NCBI RefSeq assembly: GCF_023566055.1
Contig: NZ_JALIQP010000001.1
Location: 952,059 to 1,016,058 of the forward strand
Origin: Halosolutus amylolyticus
Lineage (GTDB): Archaea > Halobacteriota > Halobacteria > Halobacteriales > Natrialbaceae
Length of the DNA stretch: 64,000 bases
Reading direction: 5' to 3'
Numbering within the stretch: position 1 is the stretch's first letter; each line of letters begins with the position of its first letter. Shown one piece after another: positions 53,221 through 61,053 of this stretch. The position numbers and the translations under genes were made by a program. The notes under the pieces are model-generated. The model did no database searches. It was not told where the DNA came from and worked only from the letters and a program-made list of their open reading frames with translations.

Positions 53221-55242
53221 ATGGAACGGCAGCACGCGGAACGGGACTTTTCGAGTGAGGTGCTGGGGATGGAGCCGATCGGGCGGCTGTTCGACGCGAC
53301 CGTCGAGCGAAACGCGACGGGGACCGCCCAGCAGTACAAGGGCGGCGTCTACGATCGGAGTCTCGCGGGGACGGCGTTCGAGCCGGCACCGACCGGCGAG
53401 TACGCGAGTCTGACCTACGAGGAGATGGGCGACATCGTGCGCTCGCTGGCGGCGGGCTTTCGATCGCTCGGGATCGACGCGGGCGATCGCGTCGGCATCT
53501 TCTCGGATACCCGGATGGAGTGGGCGCAGTCTGACTTCGCCCTGCTCTCGGCGGGCGCGGTCGTCACGACCGTCTACAAGAGTTCTTCGCCGGATCAGGC
53601 GCGGTACCTGCTCGACGACCCGGGTGCCAGCGGGGTCGTCGTCGAGAACGAGGACCTGCTCGAGCGCGTCCTCGAGGTCGAGGACGAACTCGACCTCGAG
53701 TTTATCGTCTCGATCGACGACCCCGGCGACGAATACGCCGATCGGGAGGGAGTCTACACGCTGGCGGAGGTGTACGAGCAGGGCGTTGCGGCGTACGATC
53801 CGGAGACGTACGACGAGTGGCTCGAGGCGGTCGACGTCGACGACCTCGCGAGTATCATCTACACCAGCGGGACGACCGGTCAGCCGAAGGGCGTGAAACT
53901 CACCCATCGAAACTTCCGGACGAACGTCAACCAGATCTACCGGCGGTACGGCCCGCGGGACGACAAGCCCGACGACGTGCCGGCGATCGATTCGGAGAGT
54001 CGACTCGTCTCGTACCTGCCGCTGGCCCACGTCTTCGAGCGGACCTGCGGGCACTTCATGATGTTCGCCGCCGGGAGCACCGTCGCCTACGCGGAGAGCG
54101 TCGACACGCTCCAGGAGGACTTCAGCCTCGTCGGGCCGACGGGGGCGACCAGCGTTCCCCGCGTCTACGAGAAGATCTACGACGCGATCCGCGAACAGGC
54201 CAGCGAGTCGCCGCTCAAGGAGCGCATCTTCGAGTGGGCGACCGACGTCGGCCGCGACTACCACCGGGCCGACAACCCGGGTGCGATCCTCGAACTCAAG
54301 CGGACGATCGCGGACAAACTCGTCTTCAGCCAGGTCAAGGAGGCGCTCGGCGGGAACGTCGAGTTCCTCGTCAGCGGCGGCGGCACGCTCTCTGCGGACC
54401 TCTGTACCCTCTATCACGGGATGGGGCTGCCCATCTTCGAGGGGTACGGGCTCACCGAGACCGCACCCGTCGTCTCGACGAATCCGCCCGAGAACGCGAA
54501 GATCGGCACGATCGGCCCGCCGGTCGTCGACTGCGAGGTGGCAGTCGACGAGACGGTGATTCCGGACAGCGAGACGATCGACACGCTCGGCGAGACCGGG
54601 GAGCTCCTGGTGAAGGGGCCGAACGTGTTCGAGGGATACTGGGAGAAGCCGCGGGCGACGGACGAGGCGTTCACGGACGACGTCCCCGGAAGCGACGCGA
54701 CCGGGGAGTCGGAAGACTCGTCTTCCGGACGGTGGTTCCGGACCGGCGACATCGTCACCATCCGCCCCGACGACTACATGGTCTTCCACGAGCGATCGAA
54801 ACAGCTCGTCGTCCTCTCGACGGGGAAGAACGTCGCGCCGGCCCCGATCGAGGACGCCTTCGCGGCGATCGACGTCGTCGAGCAGTGTCTGGTGGTCGGC
54901 AACGGCGAGAAGTTCGTCGGCGCGCTCATCGTCCCCAACTTCGAGCCGCTTCGGCGGCTCGCCGACGAGGAGGGGATCGACCTGCCGGCCGATCCCGAGG
55001 CCGTCTGCGAACACGACTGGGTGGGCGATCGCGTCGAGGCGGCCGTCGCCGAGGTCAACGAGCGGTTCGAGGCCCACGAGACGATCAAGGAGTTCCGCCT
55101 CGTCCCCGTGGAGTTCACCGAGGACAACGACATGCTGACGCCGACGATGAAGAAGAAGCGCCGGGTCATTCTGGACGCCTACGAGGACCAGGTCGCGGAC
55201 ATCTACGACGAGGGCGAAACGCGGGAGAAGCAGACGGCCTGA
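53221..55242 (+). CDS. Long-chain fatty-acid-CoA ligase, paralogue 2
   Basis: 673 residues. The ATG at 53221 is preferred over 53206 because from there the N-terminus aligns without gaps with paralogue 1 (both reach AER(E/D)(Y/F) at residues 6-10). The AMP motif IIYTSGTTGQPKG, SYLPLAHVFER, FEGYGLTETAPVV and DMLTPTMKKKRRV are all present. It differs by an ~18-residue acidic insertion before the WFRTGDI motif. TATA-like TAATTTAAT lies 28-40 bases upstream. Probably a duplication with different chain-length or regulatory specialisation. Confidence 0.92.
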   Translation: MERQHAERDFSSEVLGMEPIGRLFDATVERNATGTAQQYKGGVYDRSLAGTAFEPAPTGEYASLTYEEMGDIVRSLAAGFRSLGIDAGDRVGIFSDTRMEWAQSDFALLSAGAVVTTVYKSSSPDQARYLLDDPGASGVVVENEDLLERVLEVEDELDLEFIVSIDDPGDEYADREGVYTLAEVYEQGVAAYDPETYDEWLEAVDVDDLASIIYTSGTTGQPKGVKLTHRNFRTNVNQIYRRYGPRDDKPDDVPAIDSESRLVSYLPLAHVFERTCGHFMMFAAGSTVAYAESVDTLQEDFSLVGPTGATSVPRVYEKIYDAIREQASESPLKERIFEWATDVGRDYHRADNPGAILELKRTIADKLVFSQVKEALGGNVEFLVSGGGTLSADLCTLYHGMGLPIFEGYGLTETAPVVSTNPPENAKIGTIGPPVVDCEVAVDETVIPDSETIDTLGETGELLVKGPNVFEGYWEKPRATDEAFTDDVPGSDATGESEDSSSGRWFRTGDIVTIRPDDYMVFHERSKQLVVLSTGKNVAPAPIEDAFAAIDVVEQCLVVGNGEKFVGALIVPNFEPLRRLADEEGIDLPADPEAVCEHDWVGDRVEAAVAEVNERFEAHETIKEFRLVPVEFTEDNDMLTPTMKKKRRVILDAYEDQVADIYDEGETREKQTA

Positions 55243-55286
55243 TCCGGCCGGCCGCGTCGATCGTTTTCGTTCGCGATCGAGGCTAC

Positions 55287-55886
55287 TCAGACCACGAGCC
55301 AGACCACGGTAAAGAGGATGAGCACGCCGCTGATGTCACAGACGTTGGTGACGACCGGGATCGTGGTGTCGTCGGGATCGTAGCCGAGCCGATAGGAGGC
55401 GTAGACGGCGACGGAGCTGACGACGACGACCCAGACGGCGAGTAGCATCCCGCTGACGATCGTGACGAGCAGGAGCGTCCCGAGACCGAGCGTCCCGCCC
55501 AGGGCGCGGCCGATCGCCCACGAGGCGATCCCGAGCAGGACGAACACCGTCGCGGCCAGCCCCATGACCGCCCCGACGTTCGCCCGGATGGCGGGGTTGT
55601 CGGGCGAGAACTCGAGGGTCCCGAGGTGGAGCTGCGTCGAGAGCCGCGCGCACATGATCGAGCCGAGGTTGCCGGCGGTCCCGATCATCACCGGCACGAG
55701 GACCAGCAGTGCGGGGTTCGCGAGCAACTCCTCTTCGAAGCTCTCGAGGACGGTTCCCGAGACCATCTGCAGGACCGAGAGGGCGGCCAGCAGCGGGACG
55801 AGCGTCGTGACGATGTTGCCGACGGTCCAGTCGCCGATCGGGTCGTCCAGATCTTCGCCGTGGAGGACGTCGCCGCCGGCGCTCAC
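55287..55886 (-). CDS. MgtE/SLC41-type transporter, second half (copy 2)
   Basis: 199 residues from GTG 55886, which overlaps the partner's stop (GTGA, 55883-55886). One MgtE membrane domain with the VPVMIGTAGNLGSIMCARLSTQLHLG signature and DPDDTTIPVVTNVCDISG. Same design as 22570-23157. No cytoplasmic regulatory domains. Confidence 0.84.
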   Translation of the reverse strand: MSAGGDVLHGEDLDDPIGDWTVGNIVTTLVPLLAALSVLQMVSGTVLESFEEELLANPALLVLVPVMIGTAGNLGSIMCARLSTQLHLGTLEFSPDNPAIRANVGAVMGLAATVFVLLGIASWAIGRALGGTLGLGTLLLVTIVSGMLLAVWVVVVSSVAVYASYRLGYDPDDTTIPVVTNVCDISGVLILFTVVWLVV

Positions 55887-56482
55887 AGCACCGCCCCCGC
55901 GACGGCGATGCCGATCAGCAAGAACGCGACGCCGAAAACGTCGCCGACGGTCGTCACGACCGGGCCGATAATGTTGTCCGGGTCGAGGCCGCGCCGGTAG
56001 CCCTTGAAGATCACGGTGAGCAACACCCCGAGCATCGCGAACGCACTCAGCAGGGCTGCGATGACCAGGACGACGACGAGTTCGAGCAGGCTTCCGTCCC
56101 GCCCCAGCGCGAGCAGGACGCCCCACGCGAGGACGGCGATGAAGACGGAGACGATCATCCCGTTCAGGAACGAGGCGACGATCGCGTTCCTGAGGCGGCC
56201 GTTCCACTCGAAGTGCGGGTCGATCAGCCCCTGATGGAGACCGCTCGAGAGGCGGGCCCCGAGCGACCCGTAGACGCCGCCGCGAGTCGCGAGGAAGGCG
56301 GGCAACAGGAGCAAGATTCCGGGGACGCTCTCGATCCCCTCGCGCATCGTCTCGGTACCGAGCAGCGTGCCGGCGAACAGACCCGCCACGAGGCTGACGA
56401 GGATGACCGGCAACGCCTGCCGATAGACGTCGAGGGCGGTGTCGTGGCCCAACATCTGTCCGTAGGTCCGTCCCCGTCCCAT
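55883..56482 (-). CDS. MgtE/SLC41-type transporter, first half (copy 2)
   Basis: 199 residues from ATG 56482. One MgtE domain with AFLATRGGVYGSLGARLSSGLHQG and DPDNIIGPVVTTVGDVFG. Forms an overlapping pair with the following gene, as in the copy at 22570-23726; the two pairs are paralogous and probably differ in metal preference or expression. An upstream frame to 56590 is arginine/threonine-rich and rejected. Confidence 0.84.
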   Translation of the reverse strand: MGRGRTYGQMLGHDTALDVYRQALPVILVSLVAGLFAGTLLGTETMREGIESVPGILLLLPAFLATRGGVYGSLGARLSSGLHQGLIDPHFEWNGRLRNAIVASFLNGMIVSVFIAVLAWGVLLALGRDGSLLELVVVLVIAALLSAFAMLGVLLTVIFKGYRRGLDPDNIIGPVVTTVGDVFGVAFLLIGIAVAGAVL

Positions 56483-56612
56483 TAAGTATTGATCCTCGGA
56501 CGGGCGGTCGATCCCCGTCGACCGCGATCTCGTTCCGCCGGTTTCCGTCGATCGCGTCGTTCGTCGTCGATCGGTTCCGCGGTGGATCAACCCCGTTCCC
56601 CGACGCTCTCGA

Positions 56613-56813
56613 TCAAAATCCGTAGTAGACGTGGGCGAGGTGGCCGTCCGGACAGCGGGCCGTCAGCCGTCGCCGCCGAGCGTCGGCGTCGATCTCGGTT
56701 TCGAGTGCCGGATCCGGACCGGTGGTGATCCCGAAGACGCTCGCTCCCTGTGGCATCCCGACCCGCAACGGTGCGTCACAGACCGGGCAGTCGGTGTCGG
56801 CCCACTCTCTCAT
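56613..56813 (-). CDS. Small zinc-ribbon-like protein
   Basis: 66 residues from ATG 56813. A CPVC knuckle near the N-terminus (DTDCPVCDAPLRVG) and a second Cys/His cluster near the C-terminus (ARCPDGHLAHVYYGF) could bind one zinc. Stand-alone mini zinc fingers are frequent in haloarchaea and function in regulation or protein contacts. A frame extending to 56858 would add 15 residues. Confidence 0.6.
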   Translation of the reverse strand: MREWADTDCPVCDAPLRVGMPQGASVFGITTGPDPALETEIDADARRRRLTARCPDGHLAHVYYGF

Positions 56814-56995
56814 GCCAGCCCGTCCGACTCGAGAGATATTCGCTCTTGACCCTAACAACCCAGTCGATCCGTGGGATCCTGTGGGAACGGCCCTGTCGCC
56901 GTGGCGATCGTCGGAGCTGATCGTCGCCGTCCGGTGAACGTCGCGGTTCGATGAACCGATACCGATTTGAGGTCGGGCCTGTCACGTACTGACAC

Positions 56996-58681
56996 ATGAA
57001 ACACGTACGGGGACCGCTGTGTTCGATCGACGTCGGCGACCGAACCGGTTCGACGGAACCGATCGACGACGTCCTCGAGACGTACGTCGGCGGCCGGGGG
57101 CTGGGGACGAAACTGGCCCACGATCGGATCCCGTTCGACGCCGATCCGCTGGGACCGGACAACCGGCTCTACTTCGCGACGGGGCCGCTCCAGCACTCGA
57201 CGATGAGTTTCACGGGCCGGATGTCGGCGACGGGCGTCTCGCCGCTCACTGACGGATTGCTCTCCTCGAACGCTGGTGGCTTCCTCTCGCGGAACTTCAC
57301 GGGAACGGGGTACAGCGCCGTCGAGGTGACTGGCGCGAGCGACGACCTCGTGATCGTCCACGTCACCGACGAGGGAATCGAGTTCGAGGCGGTCCCGGAC
57401 CTCGAGGAGGCGACCGTCCCGGAGACCTGCGAGTACATCGAGACGGAGCACGGGCTGGGCTCCGAACACACCGTCGTCGTCGGTCCCGCGGGCGAGAACG
57501 AGGTCCGCTTCGCCTCGATCATGACCTCCGAGGAGCGGGCGTTCGGCCGGGGCGGACTCGGCGCGGCCCTGGGCGCGAAGAACGTCAAGGCGATCACCTT
57601 CGACGGCGACTCGACCCGCGGGGTCGAGATTCCGCCGCTCCAGACCGACGTCCACCGGGAGGCGGCCCAGGCCGACCATCCGATGAAAGAGTCGGGGACG
57701 ACCTCCGTCACCGAGTACGCCAACATGGTCGAGGCGCTGCCGACGCGGTACTTCTCCGAACTCTCCTTCGAGGGAGCCGCCGACATCGGCGGCGACGCGG
57801 TCGCCGAGAAGAAGTACGAGAAGGGGACCTGCTCGGCGTGTGCGTTCGCGTGCAAGCTTCCCACCCGGGACGAGGAGACCGGCCTCGAAACCGAGGGGCC
57901 CGAGTACGAGACGGTCATGTCGTTCGGGTCGAACGCGGGCGTGGACGACGTCGTCGACGTCATGAAGTCGAACAAACTGTGTGACGACCTCGGCCTCGAC
58001 ACGATTTCGGCGGGCGACGTCGTCGCGGCGTACCTCGAGAGCGAGGACGAGTTCGGCAACGCCGACCTGATCCACGAGACGGTGGAGAAGATCGCCTACC
58101 GCGAGGGGATCGGCGATCGACTCGCGGAGGGGATCGATCGGATTCACGACGACCTCGGCGTCGAGAACTGGTCCGTGAAGGGCATGGAGTTTTCCGCCCA
58201 CGACGGGCGCACCCTGAACGGACAGGGACTGGCCTTCGCGACCTCGAACCGCGGGGCCGACCACATGTACGCCGAGTTCTACCCCTACGAGTACCCGCTG
58301 GTCGACGCCGAGAAGGCCTTCGACAAGGCGGGACTCGACGGCAAGCCGCCGAAGATCGTCGAACTCGAGAATATCAACGCGATCAAGGACAGCGCCGTCC
58401 TCTGCAAGTTCTCGCGGGACTTCGTGGACGAGGACCGCCTGACGACGCTGCTCGACGCCGACTACGAGGACCTGCTCGAACTCGGCGGTCGCGTCGTCTC
58501 GCTCGAACGCCACTTCAACAACCAGCGCGGCTTCGACGAGCGCGACGATCGGCTCCCGTACGAGTTACCCGACTTCGAGTCCGCCCTGCAGGAGTACTAC
58601 GACGAACGCGGCTGGAACGAGGACGGGACCGTCCCCGAGAGCGCGGTCGAGAGCGACACCGCGGCACCGGCCGACGACTGA
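56996..58681 (+). CDS. Aldehyde:ferredoxin oxidoreductase family protein
   Basis: 561 residues, tungsto-bispterin enzyme of the AOR family. The [4Fe-4S] cysteines are Cys279, Cys282, Cys286 (CSACAFAC) and Cys470 (VLCKFSR). The N-terminal domain shows YVGGRGLGTKLAHD and the pterin region TGPLQHSTMSFTGRMSATGVSPLT. Oxidises aldehydes to carboxylic acids with ferredoxin as acceptor (or the reverse). Slightly shorter than the ~605-residue archetype. Substrate unknown; formaldehyde, glyceraldehyde-3-phosphate and general aldehyde types are not separable by eye. Confidence 0.9.
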   Translation: MKHVRGPLCSIDVGDRTGSTEPIDDVLETYVGGRGLGTKLAHDRIPFDADPLGPDNRLYFATGPLQHSTMSFTGRMSATGVSPLTDGLLSSNAGGFLSRNFTGTGYSAVEVTGASDDLVIVHVTDEGIEFEAVPDLEEATVPETCEYIETEHGLGSEHTVVVGPAGENEVRFASIMTSEERAFGRGGLGAALGAKNVKAITFDGDSTRGVEIPPLQTDVHREAAQADHPMKESGTTSVTEYANMVEALPTRYFSELSFEGAADIGGDAVAEKKYEKGTCSACAFACKLPTRDEETGLETEGPEYETVMSFGSNAGVDDVVDVMKSNKLCDDLGLDTISAGDVVAAYLESEDEFGNADLIHETVEKIAYREGIGDRLAEGIDRIHDDLGVENWSVKGMEFSAHDGRTLNGQGLAFATSNRGADHMYAEFYPYEYPLVDAEKAFDKAGLDGKPPKIVELENINAIKDSAVLCKFSRDFVDEDRLTTLLDADYEDLLELGGRVVSLERHFNNQRGFDERDDRLPYELPDFESALQEYYDERGWNEDGTVPESAVESDTAAPADD

Positions 58682-58702
58682 TCGGTACCCGACGGCGATC
58701 GC

Positions 58703-59029
58703 TCACTCGCGCCGATCGGACTCGTCCGGTTCGTCGTCCGGCGAGAGCCGATCGTCCCCCCGGGACCGCAGCGGCGCGTCGTCGGCCCGCGAGGGGTGGA
58801 TGTTGAAGTTGTTCCCCCGGTACGGGTCGCTTTCGGGATCGTAGGACAGTTCGCTCCGCTCGAAGAGGTAGATGAAGAAGCCGAAGATCGGGATGCAGAA
58901 CGTGATCGCCGTCCACTTCTCGCGGGGCTCGAGGCCGACCCGATCGGCATCGTAGTAGGTGAACGCGGTGAGCCCGAGGTGCCAGGCCAGCGGAACGCCG
59001 ACGATCGCCGCCAGCAGGAGCGTGCTCAT
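58703..59029 (-). CDS. Membrane protein with PLDc_N-like domain
   Basis: 108 residues from ATG 59029. Two membrane spans (LLLAAIVGVPLAWHLGLTAF and TAITFCIPIFGFFIYLF), the second followed by ERSELSYDPES; this resembles the two-span phospholipase D N-terminal module found alone in many haloarchaea. The ~45-residue tail is acidic and disordered. Function unknown. Convergent with the AOR gene. Confidence 0.65.
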   Translation of the reverse strand: MSTLLLAAIVGVPLAWHLGLTAFTYYDADRVGLEPREKWTAITFCIPIFGFFIYLFERSELSYDPESDPYRGNNFNIHPSRADDAPLRSRGDDRLSPDDEPDESDRRE

Positions 59030-59179
59030 ACCCGTCCTACGGCCCGTGAATACTAAACTGACCGGCCTCGTTGGAACCCTCAAAAGACGATAGATTTCGG
59101 CGGTCGCGCTGAATAGAAAGCGCGAATATTGCACGAGATTCAGCTCGATCTGCGAAAGTGGTGATCGTTTCGTGCAGCC

Positions 59180-59353
59180 TCAGGATGAATCGCTGGATGA
59201 AAGCGCTGAACCTACAACAATTGTTCCGATGAACAGAAAGATGACACTGACCCAGAACCCATCCGCGCTCTGTGAGTGGAAAGAGTAAACCAGAACCCAG
59301 ATGCTAACCAATGTCGTTTGAACTCCGAGAAGACCCTCTTTTATTGCATCCAT
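59180..59353 (-). CDS. Small two-span membrane protein (57 residues)
   Basis: 58-codon gene with ATG at 59353 and TGA at 59180-59182. Two hydrophobic spans (LVSIWVLVYSF and FWVSVIFLFIGTIVVGSAL) flank a short polar turn, with a serine-rich tail. Codon use is AT-richer than the neighbours. It is too short for ordinary gene calling and no family is recognised. A competing 62-codon frame (59304-59492) overlaps its start and is less protein-like. Confidence 0.5.
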   Translation of the reverse strand: MDAIKEGLLGVQTTLVSIWVLVYSFHSQSADGFWVSVIFLFIGTIVVGSALSSSDSS

Positions 59354-59731
59354 ACATCAGTGAGGGTGAGAATGTGTTAAAAGTTTGTTTATCATACTCC
59401 GCAGCCATATATTGTGCAATATCCAGGATCTGTTGGCCGGATGGTTCGCCAGAGTTGGTGTGAAATAAACTGAACTGGCCTGCTGCACTCATGCTCTGTA
59501 TCTCGCACACTGTTCCTATCAACTGGCAAGGATTCCAACAGAGCCAACTGACCGGCTGTATGACGGTCCGTGATCGGATACGGCGATGATAGCGGCCGCT
59601 GTAAACACCACGAAAGCCCTCCCGTGGTGTTCTCGATCGACTCGGTACCGCAACTCCGTCTGCTGTCGATCGTGAGCTGCAACCGTCCCGTCGCTACGAC
59701 GACGAAAACCGGAAAACCGAAGCAGAAGGCC
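59354..59731. other. 378-base AT-richer intergenic region
   Basis: No convincing gene. A minus-strand frame at 59304-59492 begins MSAAGQFSLFHTNSGEPSGQ and could be a remnant. Around 59608-59640 is CACCACGAAAGCCCTCCCGTGGTG, a short inverted repeat (CACCACG/CGTGGTG) that could be a hairpin. Base composition is lower in GC than on either side, which suggests an insertion or a decayed gene. Confidence 0.45.
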
Positions 59732-60868
59732 CTAGTTGACGTCGAACTCGATCGCCGCACCTTGCCCGAAGCCGACACAGAGCGTCGCGAGGCCGAGGCC
59801 GCCGCCGCGCTTCTGGAGTTCGTTGATCAGCGTCACCGGCAGGCGAGCGCCGGAGGCACCGAGCGGGTGGCCGATCGCGATCGCGCCGCCGTTGACGTTG
59901 AAGATCTCGGGGTCGATGCCGAGTTCGTCGCGGGAGTAGATCGACTGGCTGGCGAACGCCTCGTTGAGTTCGACGAGATCGTACTCGTCGATGTCGCGGC
60001 CGTTGCGCTCGAGCAGGCCACGCGTGGCGGGCACCGGCCCGATTCCCATGACGGTCGGGTCGACGCCGGCGACGTTGTTCTTGCCGATTTCGGCCATGAT
60101 CTCGAGGTCGTGTTCCTCGGCGAACGCCTCGCTCGTGACGAGCAGGGCGGAGGCCCCGTCGGAGATCTGCGAGGCGTTACCGGGCGTGACCGTGCCGTCG
60201 GACTTGAAGACGGTCGGCAGTTCGGCGAGCTTCTCGGCGGTGGTGCCCGGGCGAATGCCCTCGTCCTCGGTGACGGTGCCGTCCTCGGTCTCGATCGGGA
60301 CGATCTCGTCGTCGAAGCGACCCTCCTCGGTCGCCTCGGCGGCGCGTTGCTGGCTCCGGGCGGCGTACTCGTCCTGCTCCTCGCGGCTGACGCCGTACTC
60401 CTCGGCGACCTTCTCGGCGGTCATCCCCATCTGGAGTTCGCCCATGTTGTAGAGTTCGGCCATCTTGGGGTGGACGTTCGGGGTGTTCTCGCCCATCGGG
60501 ACGCGACTCATCGACTCGACGCCGCCCGCGATGATCGCGTCACGGTTGCCCGCGGCGATCGCGTCGGAGGCGGAGATGACCGACTGCATGGAGGAGGCAC
60601 ACCAGCGGTTGATCGTCGTCGCGGGGACGTCCTCGCCGAGTTCCGAGAGGAGGGCGATGACGCGGGCCATGTTGTTGCCCTGTTCGCCGCGCTGCTGGGC
60701 ACAGCCCCACATCAGGTCGTCGACGTCCTCGCCGGTGAGTCCGGTCTCGGCGAGGATCTCGTCGATCAGCGGCACCGACAGGTCCTCGCTCCGAACGTCA
60801 GCGAAGACGCCGTCTTCTTTCCCCTGTGGGGTTCGCACTGCCTCGACAACGACAGGTGTCTGTGACAT
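59732..60868 (-). CDS. Acetyl-CoA C-acyltransferase (thiolase)
   Basis: 378 residues from ATG 60868. Thiolase fold with nucleophile Cys90 (NRWCASSMQ), the GGAIAIGHPLGASGAR histidine and the second cysteine in CVGFGQGAA. Interconverts 3-ketoacyl-CoA plus CoA with acetyl-CoA plus shortened acyl-CoA. It would finish degradation of 3-hydroxybutyryl-CoA made by the mutase at 30706, but it is 27 kb away and may be a general beta-oxidation enzyme. TATA box 24-31 bases upstream. Confidence 0.92.
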   Translation of the reverse strand: MSQTPVVVEAVRTPQGKEDGVFADVRSEDLSVPLIDEILAETGLTGEDVDDLMWGCAQQRGEQGNNMARVIALLSELGEDVPATTINRWCASSMQSVISASDAIAAGNRDAIIAGGVESMSRVPMGENTPNVHPKMAELYNMGELQMGMTAEKVAEEYGVSREEQDEYAARSQQRAAEATEEGRFDDEIVPIETEDGTVTEDEGIRPGTTAEKLAELPTVFKSDGTVTPGNASQISDGASALLVTSEAFAEEHDLEIMAEIGKNNVAGVDPTVMGIGPVPATRGLLERNGRDIDEYDLVELNEAFASQSIYSRDELGIDPEIFNVNGGAIAIGHPLGASGARLPVTLINELQKRGGGLGLATLCVGFGQGAAIEFDVN

Positions 60869-60891
60869 ACAGTACCGAATGTCCCTCATTA

Positions 60892-60899
60892 ACTTAAAT
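60892..60899 (-). promoter_or_regulatory. TATA box of the thiolase gene
   Basis: On the minus strand ATTTAAGT, centred 27 bases before the ATG at 60868; typical of a leaderless haloarchaeal promoter. Confidence 0.55.
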
Positions 60900-61053
60900 C
60901 CGGTACAACTCCCTGGAGCGGGCTGGCGGTTTACAGGCTGTCGAGGCGAATGCCACGGGGCTTGACCCCGAGGCGGTTCACGATCATCTCGAGGCTGAAA
61001 TCGGCGTTTTACCTTGCGGTGTCTCCTTATCACAGTGATACGTTTTGCAGACC

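Noticed and set aside
59304-59492. 62-codon minus-strand frame next to the small membrane protein
   Set aside because: Overlaps the better-supported 57-residue gene in another frame; no hydrophobic or domain pattern. Kept only as a possible remnant.
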